Source: Butyrivibrio sp. (GTDB lineage Bacteria > Bacillota > Clostridia > Lachnospirales > Lachnospiraceae). Taken from it: DNA of 64,000 nt. The notes below the pieces were generated by a model, which saw nothing but the letters and a program-made list of their open reading frames with translations, was not told where the DNA came from and did no database searches. The position numbers were made by a program, and so were the translations under genes. Shown piece after piece: positions 57,714-64,000 of the stretch (the stretch's first letter is position 1; the number at the start of each line of letters is the position of its first letter). The stretch covers positions 1-64,000 of the forward strand of contig SVFV01000019.1 in NCBI GenBank assembly GCA_015056655.1, written 5' to 3'.

Positions 57714-59219
57714 TCACCTCTCTGGGTCACTGCGCTTTCTGTTATGTGTTCTATTTTGTTTTCGTTCTGCAACTCTTTCATCAGCAAGTCGCTCTTGCTC
57801 TTCATGGCTCTTGTTATATTTCAGAGTTTCGGCACAAGCAATGTCGCTGACTTCAACCTTTAGCTCTGCATTGATTTCATCCCTTCGCTTTACGATAGAT
57901 TTAATCTCGGCTTGCCATTTCTTCGGTGTGATAGGTTCACCCTCTGGGATTATCCTACGCATCGCTTCGATGCGATCAGGATAATCTGCAAGCTGTTCCT
58001 TATGCTCCATATCATATTTCAGCTTAGCCAATCCCTTTAGGCTCAGACTTTCCTTTTTGATATCGCTGTAAGGCTTGAATCTATCCCAAGCATCAATCAT
58101 TTCATACAAAAGATTTTGCCTATCAACACCTTCGTAAAATTCATCAAGAAGTGCATTGTAATGTACTTCGTGACTATCCTTAAAAGCATCCAGCTTTTCA
58201 AAATCTGTAATGTCTTTAGCCGATGCAAACCTCATCATGTGGTCAGCATCTTGGAGCTTTTCTCTATTCTTAATCTTCCTCAAGAACACTCCACCATAAA
58301 CGGGCAATTGCAATCGCCCGTGCCTTTTGACAACAGCCTTGATGATATCGACAACCTCATTAGTAACATCGGCAGCTTTTTTCTTGAATGCCTCGATGCT
58401 TGCGGAAGTCTGCTCGATAAAGGAAACAAGTCCTCTAATCTCCAACACCTTTCGGTTATAATCTCCACGCTCTGTAGCAATGCCTTTTTTCTCAAGAGCA
58501 TTAGCACGACTTCCCAGATGGATGGTCGGCGGTTCTTCAATCCCCATCTCCTTAAAAGAACGATACTCCCACTGCTCCTCAATTTTGAGGGCTTCGTTTG
58601 TCTGATTTATTAAGTCGGTGAGGTTCTTTCTCCAAATCCTACCATAAGATTTATCATCCCAATCATTGGTTTTCTCGGTCTTGGATTTATAGCCTTTCTT
58701 GGTTCGGATTTTGTTTCCATCCTTATCAAGAATATAGATTTTCTTCTGCTTCGGCATCCACTTCCCTTCTTCGTCGATGCTCCTTAGAGTAAGCAATAAA
58801 TGAAAATGCAGATTACGTTGTCCTTTCTCATTTACTGAATCATGGATTGCCCAATCAGCGCACATACCTTTAGAAACAAAGTTCTCCATGATATATTTTC
58901 TAGCAACCTCTTCTGCAACTTCATAAGTCCATGAGTTTGGAAGTGATGCTTTCATCATTCTACAGAGCTGTGCATTTTTTTGTTTCTCCACTAGCTCTAC
59001 GGAGTTCCATAACGTTTCTCTGTCAAGGTAGATGCTCGGTGCATTATCTGGCAGACTCACCTCTGCATGAACTAAATCTTCCGTAGTCTTATCTGGTCGG
59101 TGCATTGTTCCATCATACTCAGAGAAAAGCTCTTCACGGCTGATATAACTTGCCTTGTCGATAGCTGACCCGCCTTTGGCTCTGCTCACTACGGTAAAGC
59201 GTGTGCTAAGATTCTTCAT
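57714..59219 (-). CDS. MobA/MobL (MOBQ) relaxase
   Basis: A 501-residue relaxase with the MobA/MobL N-terminus (RFTVVSRAKGGSAIDKASYISRE), the HxH metal motif in NLHFHLLLTLR and the region GRIWRKNLTDLINQTNEALK. The ATG has AAGGTGG upstream. It would nick the element's oriT, letting it be carried by a helper conjugation system, such as the one adjacent. Confidence 0.92.
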   Translation of the reverse strand: MKNLSTRFTVVSRAKGGSAIDKASYISREELFSEYDGTMHRPDKTTEDLVHAEVSLPDNAPSIYLDRETLWNSVELVEKQKNAQLCRMMKASLPNSWTYEVAEEVARKYIMENFVSKGMCADWAIHDSVNEKGQRNLHFHLLLTLRSIDEEGKWMPKQKKIYILDKDGNKIRTKKGYKSKTEKTNDWDDKSYGRIWRKNLTDLINQTNEALKIEEQWEYRSFKEMGIEEPPTIHLGSRANALEKKGIATERGDYNRKVLEIRGLVSFIEQTSASIEAFKKKAADVTNEVVDIIKAVVKRHGRLQLPVYGGVFLRKIKNREKLQDADHMMRFASAKDITDFEKLDAFKDSHEVHYNALLDEFYEGVDRQNLLYEMIDAWDRFKPYSDIKKESLSLKGLAKLKYDMEHKEQLADYPDRIEAMRRIIPEGEPITPKKWQAEIKSIVKRRDEINAELKVEVSDIACAETLKYNKSHEEQERLADERVAERKQNRTHNRKRSDPER

Positions 59220-59224
59220 CGCCT

Positions 59225-59468
59225 CACCACCTTTCGGTTAGGCACACGCAAAAACCTCAGATCAGGATAGCCACATTTTTTTGTGGGTATCCTTTTCTGA
59301 GGTTGCACAAAGGGGTAGGAGCGTTTTTTGCTCCGAAGGGGAAAGGTATTTTCCCCTTTTGCCCACGGTTTTTGTGGGCAATGCCGTCTGCAAGACCCCT
59401 CGGAGAGCGCACATACCACCCTTGCGGTGGTATATCTGTGCGCACCCAACAAGTTGGGTGAAAAAACA
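59225..59468. other. Multi-hairpin region upstream of MobA/MobL (candidate oriT)
   Basis: Five stems in a row: GGAGC/GCTCC (about 59319-59336), AAGGGGAAA/TTTCCCCTT (59337-59361), TTGCCCAC/GTGGGCAA (59360-59382), GCGCACA with TGTGCGC flanking a further IR ATACCACC/GGTGGTAT (59407-59445), CACCCAACAAGTTGGGTG (59443-59460). No gene. A usual site for a MOBQ oriT. Confidence 0.5.
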
Positions 59469-59816
59469 TTAGTGGCTTTCGGTACGTTCTGACTCATTTG
59501 ACTTCACCTCACTTTCGACAGGACAAGACTCGACTTGAACACCAGCTCTTCTCTTAATTGCAGAGATAGTTTTCTGGACTTCTGTAGTCTTAAATGCCAC
59601 CTCTAGGATTTCATTGATTTCAGATTCTTCAAAGCTGAAACATTCCTTAAAGTATTTGTGAACTGCACCGCCCATCATGTACTTATGATGGTTCTCAAAC
59701 TTTCTCCTTTCCTCGTTTGCTTTCTTCCTCTCAAGAGCCATACGATTTTTTGCTTGCTCCATCTGTTTCTGAGCTTGTTCCATTCCTTTTGTTGTTGTGA
59801 TTTCAGTGTTAATCAT
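59469..59816 (-). CDS. DUF3847 family protein
   Basis: A 115-residue protein: a helical N-terminus (EQAQKQMEQAKNRMALERKKANEERRKFENHHKYMMGGAVHKYF) and the core EINEILEVAFKTTEVQKTI. DUF3847 members accompany MobA/MobL in mobilisable elements, probably as relaxosome or regulatory partners. AAGGAG upstream. Confidence 0.85.
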   Translation of the reverse strand: MINTEITTTKGMEQAQKQMEQAKNRMALERKKANEERRKFENHHKYMMGGAVHKYFKECFSFEESEINEILEVAFKTTEVQKTISAIKRRAGVQVESCPVESEVKSNESERTESH

Positions 59817-59892
59817 GTTTCTGTTCTCCTTTCGTTTTTTGCATGAAAAAAGGCGGGTGTTCCGTTAGGATCACAACCGCCGTAAATAAAAA

Positions 59893-59924
59893 AGCACCTT
59901 AGACTATTTCTAATCTAAAGTGCT
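59893..59924 (-). terminator. Terminator of the restriction-modification operon
   Basis: AGCACTTTAGATTA and TCTAAGGTGCT arms, then six T on the minus strand; 28 bases after the stop of the nuclease gene. Confidence 0.85.
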
Positions 59925-59952
59925 CTACTGCTATAGTTATTTGCATATTTAA

Positions 59953-61206
59953 TTACATTCCATCATAGTTTTCCCATCGCCAGCGAAGAAATTCCTTATT
60001 TGTGAAATTTGGTATTACTATTCTTGGCGGAATTGATGCTCCATAATCCATTCTTGCTTTTGAAGAGAGTGCAACTTCTCCATCTGGCGAAATACGAAGA
60101 TGCCCTGTATCAAACAATGTATGAATGTCCGTTCTCATAGCAAATCCGTTAGCCACTGTATCTTCACCATTATATTTGAACGGTTTAATATGAGCCGCTT
60201 CAAGTATTTCTGGCATTGTTACATTTGTGATAACACAACGTTCGCAAGCCTGTAGGACGGCTTTTCTAAAACTAGCTTGGTTTGGTCTTGCCACCCTTAC
60301 TCTCTGCATTCTCTTTCTTTCAAACTCTGAAATATACTTTTCTAATCTCATCTTAGCCAGCATATCAAATACAGAATCTGTTTTGGGATGCTCGATTAAA
60401 ATCTGTCTAACTTCATCAACAATCGTATCATCCATGTAGTAATGTTCTTCCATTCGCGTTCCTGTTCCACGCTGTTGAACATAGCCATAATGTGATAAAA
60501 AGAGCAGATATTCTCTTGCGATTCTAATATCATTTGCGGCAGGGATACAATCGGGCCATTTCTCGATTGTAATATCCCCTGCACGATACCACAAAATAAA
60601 ATTTATATAGTCCTGCAACTCAGCATTACAACCTGATAATGGAATAATTATTCTAACAAGTTCCTCAGTTGTAATATACCCTTCTCCTCTACGCTCAAGT
60701 TCACATGTAATCTCTAGCAAAAGTCTTAGTGGATATAATATCAGTCCATGCTTTAGCCATTCTTCACATTCCTTTTCAGATTGAATTGTCGGATTTGGCA
60801 ATCTAAATGTTTGAACTGTTATAGCTGCAAACTCACTTTGTGATATTTCATGGTCTGCAACTTTCCGTCCAAAATCTGTGAGTTCTATCTTACCAGAATG
60901 ATTCTTAGCAGGAATTAAATTAAGTGCTTTCCAATACTGCCCAGAATTTCTAATTAGATTTCTATCTCCTGTTCTACGTGCCAAGTCTACACCTACAGAA
61001 TCGGCTGTATCTTCCGATAGTTCTCTTAATTCTTGTGCAAACTCTTCTGAGCTAAACTTAACTCCTAATGGTTCAAGTTTTCTCATTCGGAATAAAACAC
61101 CCAAAAGAATAACTGGGTCATTTAATCCCTCTGTGCATTGTAAACATGCCCATTTCCATTTGAAATCAGCAAATGGTTTTTGAGGCACAAACGATTTTTC
61201 AAACAT
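59953..61206 (-). CDS. HNH restriction endonuclease (type II)
   Basis: A 417-residue protein. The C-terminal 110 residues are an HNH_2-type nuclease: CERCVITNVTMPEILEAAHIKPFKYNGED, then FAMRTDIHTLFDTGHLRI. The N-terminal 300 residues are a target-recognition or AlwI/BsuBI-like helical region. It stands two bases after a C5 methyltransferase gene and is the last gene of C-M2-M1-R, hence the restriction enzyme. The recognition site is not predictable. Confidence 0.85.
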   Translation of the reverse strand: MFEKSFVPQKPFADFKWKWACLQCTEGLNDPVILLGVLFRMRKLEPLGVKFSSEEFAQELRELSEDTADSVGVDLARRTGDRNLIRNSGQYWKALNLIPAKNHSGKIELTDFGRKVADHEISQSEFAAITVQTFRLPNPTIQSEKECEEWLKHGLILYPLRLLLEITCELERRGEGYITTEELVRIIIPLSGCNAELQDYINFILWYRAGDITIEKWPDCIPAANDIRIAREYLLFLSHYGYVQQRGTGTRMEEHYYMDDTIVDEVRQILIEHPKTDSVFDMLAKMRLEKYISEFERKRMQRVRVARPNQASFRKAVLQACERCVITNVTMPEILEAAHIKPFKYNGEDTVANGFAMRTDIHTLFDTGHLRISPDGEVALSSKARMDYGASIPPRIVIPNFTNKEFLRWRWENYDGM

Positions 61207-61208
61207 AC

Positions 61209-62129
61209 TTAACCCTCATATACATTAAACTGTTCTGCAACTGCTTTTGCCAATAATGGCGGTACTGCATTTCCTATTTGACGATAAATTGATGAATTAT
61301 TACCTACAAACTCATAATCCAATGGAAAACTCTGAACTGTAGCTAATTCTCGACAAGACATTCTTCGCATTCCATTAGGATGAGGTAATATGACCACTCC
61401 ACCTTTATTATCTCCTCTTGCCGTTACTGTAGGAGCAGGCTTATCTGGGTCTAAAGGTCTGTGCCCCAGATACCCATTAAAATGGAGTTTATATTTTGAA
61501 TAGGTGTGATTAAGAACATCATTCGGTTTATCTGGGTCTGGAATATCCTTTAATGCTTCCGATACAGACACCCATTTAGGATGTTCTTTTCCGTTTTTGT
61601 CATTTGTCGGCGTTGGATATTGATAATCGAAATCTATGTCATTTCTTACACCGACTATTATTACTCTTTGGCGTGTCTGCGGTACTCCGTAATCAGCCGC
61701 ATTCATAACCTTGTATTTAACCACATAACCCATGTTTTCAAAGTCTGAAAGTATCAGTTTGAAAACCTCTCCATGTTCCATGTTTGTAAGACCTTTAACA
61801 TTCTCTGCCAAAAAGAATTTTGGTCTTTTTTCAGTTATTACTCTTATCAGCTGCTTATAAAGAGTATTGCGTTCATCATCAACATGACGTTTCCAATTTG
61901 CAACAGAAAAACCTTGGCAAGGAAATCCACCAATCACAATATCACAATCTGGTATCTCTTCTGTAGAAACCTTTGTTATATCCTCACATACAATATGCTC
62001 ACCAAGATTCTTTTTATATGTTTCAACTGCATCTTCGTACAAGTCATTAGCCCACACAATTTCATGTCCAGCCATCTTAAAGCCGAGGTCTAATCCTCCA
62101 GCTCCGCTAAAGAGCGATACTACTTTCAT
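61209..62129 (-). CDS. DNA (cytosine-5) methyltransferase M1
   Basis: A 306-residue m5C methyltransferase: motif I SLFSGAGGLDLGFKMAG, motif IV GGFPCQGFSVANW (catalytic Cys about 75), ENVKGL motif VI, QTRQRVIIVGVR motif VIII, and QIGNAVPPLLAKAV motif X. A small target-recognition domain lies between VIII and IX. It overlaps the second methyltransferase gene by four bases. It protects host DNA at one strand of the target. Confidence 0.95.
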   Translation of the reverse strand: MKVVSLFSGAGGLDLGFKMAGHEIVWANDLYEDAVETYKKNLGEHIVCEDITKVSTEEIPDCDIVIGGFPCQGFSVANWKRHVDDERNTLYKQLIRVITEKRPKFFLAENVKGLTNMEHGEVFKLILSDFENMGYVVKYKVMNAADYGVPQTRQRVIIVGVRNDIDFDYQYPTPTNDKNGKEHPKWVSVSEALKDIPDPDKPNDVLNHTYSKYKLHFNGYLGHRPLDPDKPAPTVTARGDNKGGVVILPHPNGMRRMSCRELATVQSFPLDYEFVGNNSSIYRQIGNAVPPLLAKAVAEQFNVYEG

Positions 62130-63064
62130 ATTTTTTCTTCTTTCTCTAGTCTAATAAGTTCTTTGCCCAATTCTTTTGCAAACTTAACCGGAACAGCATT
62201 TCCTATTTGACGGTAACAAGAGTTCATTGCTCCATTAAAATGAAAATCCTCTGGAAATGTCTGTACGCTTGCACTTTCTCGTATAGACAACCTTCTCTGT
62301 CCGTTATAATGCGGAATGGCACAAACTCCACCCCCGCCATTTCCTCTTGCAAGAATTGTAGGAGAAGGCTTATTGGGGTCAGTTTTCCTATGCCCTGTAA
62401 AATTTCGATATTCTACTTTATATGCAGAATAAACATGATTCAGCACATCATTATCAGTGTCTGGATCAGGAAAGTGACCTATAGCTTCACTTATTGAAAT
62501 CCACTTAGGCATATCCTTGCCATCTTTTGAGTGAGTAGGCTTTGGAAATTTAAAACGCATTTCCTGTCCTAAATCCCTTCTTTGCCCCACGATAATTACT
62601 CTCTGTCTAGTCTGCGGAACGCCATAGTTTGCCATATTAACCAGATTTACTGTTGTTATATAACCAGCTTCATTAAAATCATTTACAATCTGTTTTATAG
62701 CTTCGCCCTTTCCAAGACTCAATATTCCCTTTACGTTCTCAGCTATAAAAAACTTGGGCTGTTTAATTTTTATCGTGTCATAGAAAAAACGATAAAGTTG
62801 GTTTCTATCATCATCAAGTGCTCTTTTTAGATTTGCCTGGGAAAATCCCTGGCAAGGAAACCCACCTACAACCGCATCAGCATCTGGAAGAGTTTCTATA
62901 TCAATGTTCTTAATATCCTCACAAACAATATGTTTTCCAATATTTTCTTCATAAGTTGCTACGGCATCTTTGTCGATATCATTAGCCCAGATAACTTCAT
63001 TACCAGCCTGTATCAAGCCTAAATCAAGACCACCTGCACCGCTAAACAACGATATTATTTTCAA
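62126..63064 (-). CDS. DNA (cytosine-5) methyltransferase M2
   Basis: A 312-residue m5C methyltransferase with the same motifs (SLFSGAGGLDLGLIQAG; GGFPCQGFSQANL; ENVKGIL; QTRQRVIIVGQR; QIGNAVPVKFAKEL). It is paralogous to M1 but differs in the recognition region. The TTG start at 63064 (GGAGGT eight bases upstream) overlaps the regulator's stop as TTGA. Two m5C enzymes suggest an asymmetric recognition sequence or one enzyme per strand. Confidence 0.95.
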   Translation of the reverse strand: MKIISLFSGAGGLDLGLIQAGNEVIWANDIDKDAVATYEENIGKHIVCEDIKNIDIETLPDADAVVGGFPCQGFSQANLKRALDDDRNQLYRFFYDTIKIKQPKFFIAENVKGILSLGKGEAIKQIVNDFNEAGYITTVNLVNMANYGVPQTRQRVIIVGQRRDLGQEMRFKFPKPTHSKDGKDMPKWISISEAIGHFPDPDTDNDVLNHVYSAYKVEYRNFTGHRKTDPNKPSPTILARGNGGGGVCAIPHYNGQRRLSIRESASVQTFPEDFHFNGAMNSCYRQIGNAVPVKFAKELGKELIRLEKEEKI

Positions 63065-63285
63065 TTGTTCTGACCTCCATCTAGGGTATTTACGTCAAAT
63101 AATTCATTAGGAGTACAATCAAACAGTTTGCATAACTTCTCGATTGTGTCATAGTCAATTCGTGTAGCTTTGTCGCTGTATAGTTTAGATACTGTGTTTC
63201 TCGACAACCCTGTATTCTCATGAACATCTTGTATCGTATATCGCTTTTTGCCCATTAGAGTTGATAAATTACAATGAACTGCCAT
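63061..63285 (-). CDS. XRE controller (C-protein-like) of the RM operon
   Basis: A 74-residue helix-turn-helix protein (KRYTIQDVHENTGLSRNTVSKLYSDKATRIDYDTIEKLCKLFDCTPNELF). Small, operon-first and with repeated sites in its promoter; typical of C proteins that time the methylase and nuclease. It may instead be a plain YoaD-like Xre. AGGAGG precedes the ATG. Confidence 0.82.
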   Translation of the reverse strand: MAVHCNLSTLMGKKRYTIQDVHENTGLSRNTVSKLYSDKATRIDYDTIEKLCKLFDCTPNELFDVNTLDGGQNN

Positions 63286-63344
63286 TCATAACCTCCTGCT
63301 CACAAAATACCACGCATCCACTGTATTTTACCAAACAAGCCGCT

Positions 63345-63362
63345 CATAGTAAACTACATAGT
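63345..63362. promoter_or_regulatory. Repeated operator-like sites upstream of RM operon
   Basis: CATAGT occurs at 63345 and 63357 (12-bp period), within CATAGTAAACTACATAGT. The octamer GGTAAAAT on the minus strand flanks it on both sides. Likely C-protein binding site. Confidence 0.45.
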
Positions 63363-63388
63363 TGTCATTTTACCACCATAGTTAATCA

Positions 63389-63658
63389 TTACTTGTTTAG
63401 TTTTTTCATCATTTCCCTTCTTTTCTTCTTTACTTCCTCAGATAACCTTCTTGGCTTACGATAACTAACGTACTGTTTAGGCATGGAATAGGTCTTGTCG
63501 ATATCTGTTTCACCTATGCACTTGTAAACCTCTGGGAACTCGCTAACTAACGAGTCAAGTTTTCTAATAACGGCTTTATCTCTGGTGAATACTACTGCAT
63601 CAGATTCAGCAACATTGAAATTGATTATTGTTTCCTGCTCATACTTGGATAACTTCAT
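63389..63658 (-). CDS. Small conserved mobile-element protein
   Basis: An 89-residue protein starting MKLSKYEQETIINFNVAESDAVVFTRD. This start, with YSMPKQYVSYRKPRRLSEEVKKKRREM near the end, is a frequent companion gene in Lachnospiraceae/Ruminococcaceae mobile elements (sometimes mislabelled 'immunoglobulin'). Probably RNA- or DNA-binding from its basic tail. It overlaps the upstream gene's stop. Confidence 0.7.
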   Translation of the reverse strand: MKLSKYEQETIINFNVAESDAVVFTRDKAVIRKLDSLVSEFPEVYKCIGETDIDKTYSMPKQYVSYRKPRRLSEEVKKKRREMMKKLNK

Positions 63659-64000
63659 AGACTTATCTCACCTCGCTTTCTATGCTTGTTCGGCTCGTTA
63701 ATTATCGTGTGTTTAGCTTCTGAAATCTTTTTATTGAGTTGATGTTTGAATGAGAGCCTTCCATCTTTTTCAACACGTTCCTTATTGCTTAAAATAAGCT
63801 CATTTCCCTTCACGCTGTAAAAATGCCAATCTGTTATTTTCCCTTTCTCGTCTGTAAACGTAGCCATGAACTTTCCGTCGCCTTTGTTGGTAATAGTCAG
63901 CCAATGCCAATCATCACCTTCTCTTGTGTAAACACGCTTATAGTTAAACTCATTACCTGTAAAGCGTTCATTGAGCTTATAAGGCTTCGACTTCTCATTT
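63655..64000 (-). CDS. Hypothetical protein, C-terminal part only (runs off window)
   Basis: The frame stays open to the window edge: reading back from the stop at 63655 it passes MATFTDEKGKITDWHFYSVK and continues upstream through NYKRVYTREGDDWHWLTITN to position 64000, so the internal ATG at 63867 is not the start. At least 114 residues are present. No domain recognised; the position beside the small YEQETI protein suggests a cargo or LPD/DUF-type protein of the element. Confidence 0.65.
   Translation of the reverse strand, partial: NEKSKPYKLNERFTGNEFNYKRVYTREGDDWHWLTITNKGDGKFMATFTDEKGKITDWHFYSVKGNELILSNKERVEKDGRLSFKHQLNKKISEAKHTIINEPNKHRKRGEISL

Larger units (their letters stand above)
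55721..64000. mobile_element. Serine-recombinase mobilisable element, left part (runs off window)
   Basis: It begins inside Maff2 and carries a large serine recombinase at its edge, a MOBQ relaxase, DUF3847 protein, and a restriction-modification operon. The other end is not in the window. The exact crossover bases cannot be fixed without the intact target. Confidence 0.65.

Noticed and set aside
59257..59497. Minus- and plus-strand frames of 63-93 codons
   Set aside because: They lie within the multi-hairpin region, with repeats and no proper starts.

Overview
The window reads as one accessory region of a low-GC Firmicute, most likely a Lachnospiraceae (Butyrivibrio/Roseburia-like) plasmid, megaplasmid or integrative-conjugative element. 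This is inferred from RepA_N replication proteins, CD1107/CD1108/DUF4315/Maff2-type conjugation genes, DUF6462 excisionase-like genes and MobA/MobL-DUF3847 modules, all typical of that family. Almost every gene lies on the minus strand. The only plus-strand genes belong to an IS66 element. No rRNA operon or CRISPR array was seen.

Layout. 0-2.3 kb: fluoride exporter, acetyltransferase, HigBA toxin-antitoxin pair, membrane protein. 2.3-7.1 kb: replication/partition block (RHH protein, two RepA_N initiators, ParB, ParA, a tandem DUF6462 protein), with iteron-like repeats inside the longer rep gene and a non-coding region bearing a 32-bp palindrome. 7.1-9.8 kb: a two-gene ATPase/TOPRIM-like cassette and a microbial PARG. 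10-17.2 kb: two tyrosine integrase modules enclosing a P-loop kinase-like protein and a Cys-phosphatase. 17.6-26.8 kb: a nucleic-acid-repair-like cluster with a T4 Rnl1-like RNA ligase, a DRB0094-type RNA ligase, three calcineurin-like phosphoesterases, small regulators and unknown proteins. 26.8-33.3 kb: an array of 27 tRNA genes (18 amino-acid identities; His and Pro not seen) interspersed with two small XRE regulators. An IS66 element is inserted inside the tRNA-Lys(UUU) gene with an 8-bp target duplication. 33.4-44.1 kb: unknown proteins, an AAA+ ATPase, an ADP-ribosyltransferase-like protein, a methyltransferase, an HNH nuclease, a Nudix hydrolase, a PLD-DUF3427 helicase, a MazG-like pyrophosphohydrolase and a GIY-YIG/DUF2075 protein. 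44.2-55.7 kb: conjugation block (possible oriT, MOBP relaxase, MobC, ArdC-like protein, DUF4366, DUF4315, NlpC/P60 protein, VirB4, PrgI, TrbL/VirB6-like protein). It ends in a Maff2 gene cut off by a second mobile element. 55.7-64 kb: that second element, with a large serine recombinase, MOBQ relaxase, DUF3847 protein, a two-methyltransferase type II restriction system and a gene running off the window.

How it may work together (inference). A tRNA set, two RNA ligases, a P-loop kinase-like protein and several phosphoesterases would together supply and repair tRNA, for example after attack by anticodon nucleases. Several tRNAs in the array have abnormal T-loops or lack U33, so they may be degenerate, specialised or decoys. 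A 19-bp inverted repeat occurs four times next to genes of this accessory cargo and may mark a shared regulon.
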